Under the pieces are notes generated by a model. That model was given only the letters and a program-made list of their open reading frames with translations. It ran no database searches and had not been told where the DNA came from. A DNA stretch of 64,000 bases. Origin: Magnetospirillum sp902729445 (GTDB lineage Bacteria; Pseudomonadota; Alphaproteobacteria; Rhodospirillales; Magnetospirillaceae). Below, piece by piece: positions 27,010 through 33,614 of the stretch (positions within the stretch are counted from its first letter, which is position 1; the number at the start of each line of letters is the position of its first letter). A program made the position numbers and the translations under genes. The stretch spans positions 62,001 through 126,000 of the forward strand of contig NZ_CACVCE010000034.1 in NCBI RefSeq assembly GCF_902729445.1, written 5' to 3'.

Positions 27010-27801
27010 TTACCCGAACACCGCGACGACCAGTTCGTCCAGCCCTTTCTTGACGTCGAAATCGTCGGTCAGCGGCTCGATCATCGCCGCCTGCACCGCC
27101 TCGCGCACCGGCAGCCCGGCATTGATCAAGGTGGCGCAATAGACCAGCAGACGGGTCGAGACGCCCTCTTCCAGATCGTGGCCCTTCATGGCGCGCAGCT
27201 TCTGGGCCAGCATCACCAGCGAGACCACCTGTTCTTCAGGCAGGCCGGATTCGGTGGCGACCACCTTGCGCTCGATGTCGGCCGGCGGGAAGTCGAACTC
27301 GATGGCGACGAAGCGCTGGCGGGTCGAAGGCTTGAGCTGCTTCAGGACGTTCTGATAGCCGGGATTGTACGACACGATCAGCATGAATTCGTCGGGCGCA
27401 TCCAACAGCTCGCCGGTGCGATCCAGCGGCAGGATGCGGCGGTCGTCGGTCAAGGGGTGCAAGACCACGGTGACGTCCTTCCTGGCCTCGACCACCTCGT
27501 CCAGGTAGCACATGCCGCCGGTGCGCACCGCCTGGGTCAGCGGGCCGTCGGCCCAGATGGTGTCGCCGCCCTTCAGCAGGTAGCGCCCGGTCAGGTCGGC
27601 GGCGGTCAAATCATCGTGACACGAGACCGTGTGCAAAGGCCGGCCCATGCGGGCGGCCATATGGGCGACGAAGCGGGTCTTGCCGCACCCCGTGGGCCCT
27701 TTCAACAAAAGCGGCAGCTTGTGGCGGAAGGCCAGCTCGAACAGACGGCATTCGTTGCCCACGGGCATGTAGAAGGGGATGTCGGTCTGGGTGCCGCTCA
27801 T
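27010..27801 (-). CDS. norQ: Nitric oxide reductase-associated ATPase NorQ
   Basis: 263 residues from the ATG at 27801, which has GGAG 9 bases upstream; the in-frame GTG at 27810 has none. A MoxR-type AAA+ ATPase: Walker A LLLKGPTGCGKTRF, Walker B GMCYLDEVVEA, sensor region MLIVSYNPGYQ and STRQRF arginine finger. It powers maturation of NorCB with NorD. It is separated from norB by 337 bases containing a terminator and a MITE-like element, so it may need its own promoter or readthrough. Confidence 0.95.
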   Translation of the reverse strand: MSGTQTDIPFYMPVGNECRLFELAFRHKLPLLLKGPTGCGKTRFVAHMAARMGRPLHTVSCHDDLTAADLTGRYLLKGGDTIWADGPLTQAVRTGGMCYLDEVVEARKDVTVVLHPLTDDRRILPLDRTGELLDAPDEFMLIVSYNPGYQNVLKQLKPSTRQRFVAIEFDFPPADIERKVVATESGLPEEQVVSLVMLAQKLRAMKGHDLEEGVSTRLLVYCATLINAGLPVREAVQAAMIEPLTDDFDVKKGLDELVVAVFG

Positions 27802-27829
27802 TGGTATCACTCCGGTTTAAGTGTCGTGT

Positions 27830-28058
27830 AAAAGTCCTTCGCTTCGCTCAGTGTACTTTTGCACGTTGATTCAAAAGGAGAAAAATAGGCTTGGGGCGGC
27901 CCTGCGCCTATTTTTCGCGTTTGACAGCCGCCATGAGGCGAGCCGTGCTCGCCTCATGGCGGGAGAACAAGCCAATCCCGCGCGGAAAGCTTGCTTGAGC
28001 ACGGGGTTTCCAAACAGAATCGGGGAAAAGTACACCGAGCCGAAGCCTGGGGACTTTT
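27830..28058. mobile_element. MITE-like inverted-repeat element between norB and norQ
   Basis: Imperfect terminal inverted repeats of about 31 bases lie at 27830-27860 and 28026-28058; both contain AAAAGTaCAC/GTGTACTTTT and a GAAGC/GCTTC block. Inside are two more perfect hairpins: AAAAATAGGC/GCCTATTTTT (27881-27890 with 27906-27915) and a 14-bp stem CGCCATGAGGCGAG/CTCGCCTCATGGCG (27929-27942 with 27948-27961). No transposase or convincing gene is present. About 230 bp with nested palindromes fits a non-autonomous miniature element inserted in the nor operon. Confidence 0.6.
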
Positions 28059-28083
28059 TCGCGGGAGACGGTTTGCTGTCCAT

Positions 28084-28130
28084 AAAAAAGGGGCGGCCCG
28101 CTTGGTTTTAAAGCGGCCCGCCCCCCTTTG
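28084..28130 (-). terminator. Rho-independent terminator after norB
   Basis: The stem AGCGGCCCGCCCC (28112-28124) pairs exactly with GGGGCGGCCCGCT (28090-28102). On the minus strand it is followed by six T residues (28084-28089). It sits 9 bases after the norB stop and should end most norCB transcripts before norQ. Confidence 0.88.
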
Positions 28131-28138
28131 ATCACACC

Positions 28139-29482
28139 TTACTCGGCGGGCTGATAACCCGTCTTGGCGGCCTGCGCGGCCTTGCCCGGAACCACCAGGG
28201 AGTAGACGATCAGGATCACGCCAACCAGGGTGAACAGACCGGCGCCCAGACGGAACCAGTAGAACAGAGCCAGCTGTTCCTGAACTTCCATGAAGTTCAT
28301 GCCCAGCACGCGCTGCAGATGGGTCTGCACCACGCCGGCGAAGGTCAACGCGAAGGTCATGAAGGTCACCGCCGAAGTGGTGATCCAGAAGCCCCACATG
28401 TTGAGCAGCTGGTTATAGGGCTCGCGCTTCAGAAGCAGCGGCATGGCATAGGTGAACATCGCGACGTTCAGCATGACATAGGCGCCGTAGAAGGCGAGGT
28501 GGCCGTGAGCCGCGGTCACCTGGGTACCGTGGGTGTAGTAGTTGATCGGGGCCAGGGTGTGCAGGAAGCCCCACACGCCGGCGCCGAAGAAGGCGAAGGT
28601 CGAGCAGCCCAGGCACCACAGCAGCGCCGCCTTGTTCGGGTGCTGACGGCCGCCCTTCCACACCATGTAGAAGGTGAACACCACCATGGCGAAGAACGGC
28701 AGGACTTCCAGGGTCGAGAAGATCGAGCCGATCCACTGCCAATAGGTCGGCGTGCCGATCCAGTAGTAGTGGTGGCCGGTGCCCAGGATGCCGGTGAACA
28801 GGGTCATCGAGATGATGATGTACAGCCACTTCTCGACGATCTCGCGATCGACGCCGGTCAGCTTGATCATCAGGAAGGCCAGCACCGAAGCCATGACCAG
28901 TTCCCACACGCCTTCCACCCACAGATGGACGACCCACCACCAGAACATCTTGTCCAGGACCAGATTGTTCGGGTTGTACAGCGAGAACAGGAAGAACACC
29001 GCGATGCCCCACAGGCCCATCAGCAAGACGTTGGTGATGGCGGTCTTGCGACCCTTCAGCACCGTCATGGTGACGTTGTAGAGGAACATCAGGGCGACCA
29101 CGACGATGGCCAGCTTGATCCACAGCGGCTGTTCCAGGAACTCGCGGCCTTCGTGGATCTTGAACAGGTAGCCGACCACCGCGGCGGCGGCGCCGATCAG
29201 GAACAGCCAGAACTGCAACACGGCCAGGCCGGGGCTGTGCAGTTCGGTCTCGGATTCTTCCGGGATCAGGTAGTAGGCGCAGCCGAAGAAGCCCATCAGC
29301 AGCCAGACGATCAGCGCATTGGTGTGAATCATGCGCAGGATGTTGAAGGGAACCAGGTCAGCCAGGAAATTCGGCTTGACGACCACGGTGCCCAGAAGGG
29401 TGCCGAACAACACCTGCGCGACGAACAGAGCCATCGCACCTGCGAAGTAATACAGCGCCACCTTTTGCGATTGGTATTTCAT
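28139..29482 (-). CDS. norB: Nitric oxide reductase catalytic subunit B (cNOR)
   Basis: 447 residues from the ATG at 29482, matching NorB (about 450). About 12 membrane segments. Haem and FeB ligands are visible in RMIHTNALIVWLL, VVHLWVEGVWE, TGHHYYWIG and AAHGHLAFYGAY. The essential glutamates appear in HLWVEGVWELVMA and STLEVLPFF. It reduces two NO to N2O in the inner membrane, taking electrons from NorC, and pumps no protons. It starts 17 bases after norC. The lack of an N-terminal quinol-oxidase extension makes it the cytochrome c-dependent type. Confidence 0.97.
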   Translation of the reverse strand: MKYQSQKVALYYFAGAMALFVAQVLFGTLLGTVVVKPNFLADLVPFNILRMIHTNALIVWLLMGFFGCAYYLIPEESETELHSPGLAVLQFWLFLIGAAAAVVGYLFKIHEGREFLEQPLWIKLAIVVVALMFLYNVTMTVLKGRKTAITNVLLMGLWGIAVFFLFSLYNPNNLVLDKMFWWWVVHLWVEGVWELVMASVLAFLMIKLTGVDREIVEKWLYIIISMTLFTGILGTGHHYYWIGTPTYWQWIGSIFSTLEVLPFFAMVVFTFYMVWKGGRQHPNKAALLWCLGCSTFAFFGAGVWGFLHTLAPINYYTHGTQVTAAHGHLAFYGAYVMLNVAMFTYAMPLLLKREPYNQLLNMWGFWITTSAVTFMTFALTFAGVVQTHLQRVLGMNFMEVQEQLALFYWFRLGAGLFTLVGVILIVYSLVVPGKAAQAAKTGYQPAE

Positions 29483-29499
29483 AGTCTTTACCTCGCGCC

Positions 29500-29949
29500 T
29501 TAACCGCTGACCTTCGGCGGCCAATTCTGGGTGTTGATCTCGCTGGTCCACTTGAAGAAGTCAGCGAGGTCATCCAGTTCCTTCTCGGAGAGATTGAACT
29601 GGGGCATCTGGCGGCGGCCTTCGATGCCCGAGGGCTGGCCCTTCATCCACGCCTTCAGCGCCTCGCGGGCGCCGTTGGCGTCTTCCTTGCCGCCGAAGCG
29701 CACCCACACATTGGCCAGTTCCGGCGCGTAGTAGGCGCCTTCACCGATCAGGGTGTGGCAATTGATGCAAGAATGTTTTTCCCAAACATGCTTGCCGGCC
29801 GCCACCGAAGGGGTGACGGGGTTGGCTGCTGCAATGGCGTTGGCCCTGGTCACGCTATGCGCGGTCAAGGCGACAAACACCACGAAGAAAAACGCCGTAC
29901 CGCCGTAAAAAATATTACGGGCAGCGGCTTTCGTCAGTGTCTCGGACAT
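29500..29949 (-). CDS. norC: Nitric oxide reductase cytochrome c subunit
   Basis: 149 residues. One N-terminal membrane anchor (NIFYGGTAFFFVVFVALTA) and a periplasmic monohaem domain with CINCH (CxxCH) and the axial Met in RRQMPQFNLSEKEL. It receives electrons from soluble cytochromes or cupredoxins and passes them to NorB. It is first in the norCBQD operon. The start ATG at 29949 is preceded by a GAGG-type site. Confidence 0.97.
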   Translation of the reverse strand: MSETLTKAAARNIFYGGTAFFFVVFVALTAHSVTRANAIAAANPVTPSVAAGKHVWEKHSCINCHTLIGEGAYYAPELANVWVRFGGKEDANGAREALKAWMKGQPSGIEGRRQMPQFNLSEKELDDLADFFKWTSEINTQNWPPKVSG

Positions 29950-30092
29950 GGTCGCTCCTCGAACGATGAGGGTTTGAACTCCATCCACCGCGGTTCCCCC
30001 CGACGGTGGTCGCACCCTTTACATTTCAAGCCTGGAGTGAGGACATGCCCCACCACGAGGACGAAGCTATCCGGGCTGGCAAGGAGCCAGCT

Positions 30093-30106
30093 TTAACATT
30101 GGTCAA
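30093..30106 (-). promoter_or_regulatory. Candidate FNR/NNR-type box upstream of norC
   Basis: On the minus strand the sequence TTGACCAATGTTAA resembles the FNR/NNR half-site pair TTGAT-N4-ATCAA, keeping four of five symmetric positions. It lies 144 bases upstream of the norC start. nor operons are commonly driven by NNR/DNR/NnrR-type CRP-FNR regulators. No such regulator is encoded in this window. Confidence 0.45.
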
Positions 30107-30147
30107 GACTAAGGAATTTAGGCGGTCTTTTGCCCGGAACGGCAAAA

Positions 30148-30582
30148 TCAGCTGGACGGGTCCAGCACGCGGCGCGTCACCGCCCAATTGCCCAGGCGGC
30201 GATCGCATTCGCCGACATGTTCCATCATCCAGCGGCCGACGACCTCGCTGACCACCGTGCGGTCACGGTCGGCGCAGACATTGCCCTCGCGCATGCGGCG
30301 CAATTGGTGGACCAGGCGCCAATGCTCGCGCCGGTGATGGTCTTCGTACGGGTAGTCGGCCTGCTCCATCAGCGCTTCCTGGGCCAGGAAGTTGCGGTCG
30401 ACATAGCGCAACAAGGCGGAAATCCGCGTGCATTGGGTGCGGTCGCATACGCCACCGGCCCGCCGGCATTCGACCATCGGCTCGAACAGGCGGTTCATCA
30501 GGTAGCACAGGCCCTCGGTGCCGGCGTCGATTTCGCGAACACCAACCGTCAGGCTCTTGTGGCCTGGAATGGGCATGGACAT
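30148..30582 (-). CDS. Hemerythrin-fold protein lacking part of the di-iron site
   Basis: 144 residues (138 if the ATG at 30576, better spaced from GGGGA, is used). The bacteriohemerythrin fold is clear: VGVREID, YVDRNFLAQEALMEQADYPYEDHHRREH and WMMEHVGECD. Compared with the seven-ligand consensus, the helix-A His is Thr22, the HFxxE His is Asn64 and its bridging Glu is Gln68; His83, His87, His122 and Asp127 remain. It has six cysteines, three grouped at 39, 46 and 51. It may bind one iron, another metal, or act through thiols. It diverges from the PadR-like gene and lies beside norC. Confidence 0.85.
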   Translation of the reverse strand: MSMPIPGHKSLTVGVREIDAGTEGLCYLMNRLFEPMVECRRAGGVCDRTQCTRISALLRYVDRNFLAQEALMEQADYPYEDHHRREHWRLVHQLRRMREGNVCADRDRTVVSEVVGRWMMEHVGECDRRLGNWAVTRRVLDPSS

Positions 30583-30701
30583 GCTCCCCGATTTTCTGGG
30601 CCGGTTGGCCCATTGTTTTTATGACGATACGGCAACGGCAAGCGCCGCCGCAACGGAAAATCCACAGCGAAAAATTGTGCATCGCAGCACCGCGCGGGCG
30701 G

Positions 30702-30753
30702 TTGACAGCCCATCGACCCATCGGCTAAACATGCGAATGATTATCACTTGCAT
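30702..30753 (+). promoter_or_regulatory. Promoter with overlapping Fur-type dyad
   Basis: A perfect -35 TTGACA (30702-30707) is followed after 18 bases by TAAACA (30726-30731). A 23-base dyad centred at 30742 overlaps the start region: left arm ATGCGAATGAT (30731-30741) and right arm ATCACTTGCAT (30743-30753), complementary at 9 of 11 positions. The core AATGATTATCA resembles the Fur consensus. Its position suggests repression of the PadR-like gene, and possibly irr, when iron is present. Confidence 0.55.
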
Positions 30754-30764
30754 GCGGTGTTTCC

Positions 30765-31340
30765 ATGAGCCATCTCGATCGAACCTCCCTGGCAAGCATT
30801 CCGTGGACCCGACCGATGGGAGCCGGCGATTTCATCTGGCTGGCGGCGTTGGGCTGCGCGGCGCGGCGCGCCATCGACACCGAGACGATCTGCCAGGCCA
30901 TCGACACCATCTCGGCCGGCCAGTGGAGTCCGTCGGGCCAATTGGTGTGCGACTGCCTGGATGAAATGGTCCGCGGCGGCCATCTGTCGGCCGAGCCGAC
31001 CAGTCCCGACCCGGTCTTCGCCATCACCGAAGCGGGCCGAGAGACCTTGTCCCTGATGCTGTCCTTGCCGCTCGACCAGCCCGGCGCGGCGTTGGGCCAG
31101 ACCGGCCTGAGACTGAAGCTGGCGTTCCTGGATCTGGTCGACGTCGCCGAACGACGCCGCCATCTGGAAACCATGATCAGTAGCCTCGAGGCCGAATTGA
31201 AGGGCCGCGACCTGGCCTGCGGCGACTGCCAGGCGTTGGGCTGCTTCGGCCGAATCTGGCGCAATCACGACCTCGAGCACCTGCACCGCGACCTGTCCAT
31301 GCTGCGAAAACTGGCCGGATTCATCGCCGACGGCACCTGA
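30765..31340 (+). CDS. PadR-like winged-helix regulator
   Basis: 191 residues. The first 90 or so read as a winged helix (DFIWLAALGCAARRAIDTETICQAIDTISAGQWSPSGQLVCDCLDEMVRGGHLSAEP). A helical C-terminal region follows (LETMISSLEAELKGRDL ... HLHRDLSMLRKLAGFI), as in PadR proteins where it mediates dimerisation. Two Cys pairs (CGDC-x5-C) near residue 155 might sense metal or redox state. It sits behind a Fur-type dyad and just upstream of irr, suggesting an iron-linked role; its targets are unknown. Confidence 0.7.
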   Translation: MSHLDRTSLASIPWTRPMGAGDFIWLAALGCAARRAIDTETICQAIDTISAGQWSPSGQLVCDCLDEMVRGGHLSAEPTSPDPVFAITEAGRETLSLMLSLPLDQPGAALGQTGLRLKLAFLDLVDVAERRRHLETMISSLEAELKGRDLACGDCQALGCFGRIWRNHDLEHLHRDLSMLRKLAGFIADGT

Positions 31341-31363
31341 ACGATACAGGCCGGAATCGGGGG

Positions 31364-31413
31364 ATGATTCAATTCATCATTTGGTTGCTCATTTTTTGTA
31401 TCGCCCCTAATAT
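31364..31413 (+). promoter_or_regulatory. Candidate irr promoter and operator
   Basis: ATGAT at 31364-31368 and ATCAT at 31376-31380 form a small dyad directly upstream of a plausible sigma-70 promoter: TTGCTC (31385-31390), a 17-base spacer and TAATAT (31408-31413). The irr GTG start is at 31449 behind GGGGAGG. Confidence 0.45.
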
Positions 31414-31448
31414 GCAATCCGTAATTTTTGGTAAGTGGGGAGGATGTC

Positions 31449-31850
31449 GTGCCTGCAATCGACGAGTCAGCCCTGAGGGCCGTGGGTATTCGCCCCACAC
31501 GTCAGCGCCTGACCATCGCCCGAATCATCCATGATGGCGGCCGCCGCCATCTGACGCCCGACAGCCTGCACCAAGAGGCGAAGTCGGCCGGGATTCGCCT
31601 GTCACTGGCGACCGTCTACAACACCTTGCACGAATTCGCCGCCGCCGGCCTGGTCAAGCGGGTGCCGGTGGGCGAGCGCAGCTGGTTTTGCACCAACGTC
31701 TCGGAACACCACCATTATTACCACGAGGCCACCGGCCGCATCGAGGACATCCCCGGCACGCAGCCGCGGGTCCTTGACCTGCCGACCGCGCCGCCGGGCA
31801 TGGAAATGGTGGGCGTCGATGTGATCATCCGCGTCCGCAAGGCGTCCTGA
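31449..31850 (+). CDS. irr: Iron response regulator Irr (Fur family)
   Basis: 133 residues from the GTG at 31449, five bases after GGGGAGG. A Fur-family winged helix (GIRPTRQRLTIARIIHDGG ... SLATVYNTLHEFAAAGLVKRV). The Irr-type HHHYYHEATGRIEDIP replaces the Fur zinc-site pattern; the HHH motif binds haem in rhizobial Irr. Irr represses haem synthesis and activates iron uptake under iron limitation in alphaproteobacteria. No N-terminal GCPWHD haem motif is visible. A strong terminator follows. Confidence 0.9.
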   Translation: MPAIDESALRAVGIRPTRQRLTIARIIHDGGRRHLTPDSLHQEAKSAGIRLSLATVYNTLHEFAAAGLVKRVPVGERSWFCTNVSEHHHYYHEATGRIEDIPGTQPRVLDLPTAPPGMEMVGVDVIIRVRKAS

Positions 31851-31866
31851 GCCATTCATCGCGACC

Positions 31867-31898
31867 CAAAGGCCCCGGATCAGCGTCCGGGGCCTTTT
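31867..31898. terminator. Rho-independent terminator after irr
   Basis: AAAGGCCCCGGA and TCCGGGGCCTTTTT pair over about 11 bp with a 6-base loop, followed by T residues on the plus strand and preceded by A residues that serve the minus strand. It lies between irr and the convergent receiver gene and can stop both transcripts. Confidence 0.9.
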
Positions 31899-31904
31899 TC
31901 GTCG

Positions 31905-32309
31905 TCAGGCTTCCTTGGCCCGCAGCCGCGCCAGGCTGTCCATCAACGTGGCCCGCGCATAGGGCTTGACGACATAGCCATCGACCTTCAGGGCGGCGGC
32001 GGTGCGGACGTCGTCCGGCTCCTTCTTCGAGGTCACCATGACGAAGCGAACGCCGGGATGCAGTGGCTTGACCACCGACAGCAGGGTCAGCCCGTCCATT
32101 TCCGGCATCATCCAATCGCAGAAGATGATGTCGGGCACGCCCTTGGTCTCGATTTGACGCAAGGCGTCCTCGCCATTGGTGGCGACGCGCACCTTGGTCG
32201 CGCCGATACTGCGCAGCAGCCCCGCCAGCACCATCCGCGACGAACTTTCGTCCTCGACGACGATGATGGATTTATCGGCCACCCACTCCAACAATTCGTT
32301 CTCGCTCAT
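31905..32309 (-). CDS. Single-domain response regulator (CheY-like)
   Basis: 134 residues. The receiver features are complete: acidic VVEDESSS, phospho-Asp in IIFCDWMMPEMDG, Thr in FVMVTSKKE and Lys in GYVVKPYARATL. It is a stand-alone receiver without an output domain, probably relaying to a motor, a kinase or a phosphotransfer protein. Start ATG 32309 has an upstream GGAG. No kinase is adjacent, but several orphan kinases lie in the window. Confidence 0.93.
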   Translation of the reverse strand: MSENELLEWVADKSIIVVEDESSSRMVLAGLLRSIGATKVRVATNGEDALRQIETKGVPDIIFCDWMMPEMDGLTLLSVVKPLHPGVRFVMVTSKKEPDDVRTAAALKVDGYVVKPYARATLMDSLARLRAKEA

Positions 32310-32426
32310 GATCTTAGCCTTACTCCGTCCAGGCGTTCGGTCATGGGCGCCCCGTCGCCCGTCAATGCTCAATAGCATAGAGCATTAGTTTGGTGCGCCT
32401 CTTGTCGCTGGTCAAGACAGGCGCCG

Positions 32427-33515
32427 CTAACCACGCCCGAATCGCACCGGCACGCGCTTTCTGCCCCAGGTGCCGGGGCCGGCCTCGAAATGGCCGGCGA
32501 TCCGGGTTCCACAATCCGGGCAGGTGCCGTCGGGCCGCAGGTGCCAGCGGGTGATCTGGTGCCAGTCGCGGCCGATCAGCTTGGCGCCGCAGCCGGGGCA
32601 ATAGGTGCTGCCGCCGGCCTCGTCATGGACGTTTCCGGTATAGACGTAGTGCAATCCAGCCCGTCGGGCGATGTCTCGCGCGCGGGCCAGGGTGGACAGC
32701 GGCGTGTTGGGCAGGTCGGTCATCTTGTAATCGGGATGGAAGGCCGAGAAATGCAAGGGCACGTCGGGCCCCAGCTCGGTCGCCACCCAGGCCGCCAGCG
32801 CCGCCAGTTCGTCATCGCCGTCATTCTGGCCGGGAATCAGCAAGGTGGTGATCTCGAACCACACGTCGGTTTCATGCTTCAGGTACTTCAAGGTCTCCAG
32901 CACGGCGCCAAGATGGCCGCCGCACAGCGTGTGATAGAACTCCTCGGTGAAGGCCTTGAGGTCGATATTGGCGGCATCCATGTGGGCATAGAACTCGGCC
33001 CGGGCCTCGGGCGCGATATAGCCGGCCGACACCGCCACAGTCTTGATCCCCGCCGCCCGGCAGGCCTTGGCGGTGTCGATGGCGTATTCCAGGAAGATCA
33101 CCGGGTCGTTGTAGGTGAAAGCCACCGCGCGCGCCCCGGTCTGCAGCGCCGCCCGGGCGATGTCTTCGGGGCCGACCAATTGGTTCAGGCGGTCGATCTC
33201 GCGCGCCTTCGAGATGTCCCAGTTCTGACAGAACTTGCAGGTCAGATTGCAGCCGGCGGTGCCGAACGACAAGACCCCGGTGCCGGGCAGGAAATGGTTC
33301 AGCGGCTTCTTCTCGATCGGGTCGACGCAAAATCCCGACGAGCGGCCATAGGTGGTCAGCACCATGGCTTGGCCCATGCGGGCGCGCACGAAGCACAGGC
33401 CACGCTGGCCGTCGTTCAGCTTGCAAAAGCGCGGGCAGACATCGCACTGGATGCGGCCGTCTTCCAGGACGTGCCAGTGGCGGGCGGGGAAGTGCGATCC
33501 TTGGACATCGGTCAT
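32427..33515 (-). CDS. amrS: AmmeMemoRadiSam system radical SAM enzyme
   Basis: 362 residues. The radical SAM cluster motif is GCNLTCKFCQNWDISK (CxxxCxxC), following an N-terminal CDVCPRFCKLNDGQRGLC metal-binding block. A C-terminal zinc-ribbon-like pair (YCPGCGAKLIG ... CPDCGTRI) is present. This is the radical SAM partner of Memo and AMMECR1 proteins; the reaction of the system is not established. It is transcribed divergently from the Memo-AMMECR1 fusion gene, with 99 bases between starts that hold an 8-bp dyad. Confidence 0.93.
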   Translation of the reverse strand: MTDVQGSHFPARHWHVLEDGRIQCDVCPRFCKLNDGQRGLCFVRARMGQAMVLTTYGRSSGFCVDPIEKKPLNHFLPGTGVLSFGTAGCNLTCKFCQNWDISKAREIDRLNQLVGPEDIARAALQTGARAVAFTYNDPVIFLEYAIDTAKACRAAGIKTVAVSAGYIAPEARAEFYAHMDAANIDLKAFTEEFYHTLCGGHLGAVLETLKYLKHETDVWFEITTLLIPGQNDGDDELAALAAWVATELGPDVPLHFSAFHPDYKMTDLPNTPLSTLARARDIARRAGLHYVYTGNVHDEAGGSTYCPGCGAKLIGRDWHQITRWHLRPDGTCPDCGTRIAGHFEAGPGTWGRKRVPVRFGRG

Positions 33516-33565
33516 GGACGACCACCCTTTGCTTGGCCGCGCCTGCAATGGGCGCAAGACACGAT

Positions 33566-33586
33566 ATCCGAATTGATCATTCGGAT
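33566..33586. promoter_or_regulatory. Dyad between the divergent AmmeMemoRadiSam genes
   Basis: ATCCGAAT (33566-33573) and ATTCGGAT (33579-33586) are perfect complements around TGATC. Placed midway between the two divergent starts, it is a candidate shared operator. The downstream TATAAG (33591-33596) could be a -10 element for the fusion gene. Confidence 0.45.
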
Positions 33587-33614
33587 TGGGTATAAGACCC
33601 GATTATAGCGTAAA

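Noticed and set aside
27821..28111. Short open frames on both strands in the norB-norQ gap
   Set aside because: They run through hairpins and terminal repeats and resemble no protein family; the region is better explained as a repeat element plus a terminator.
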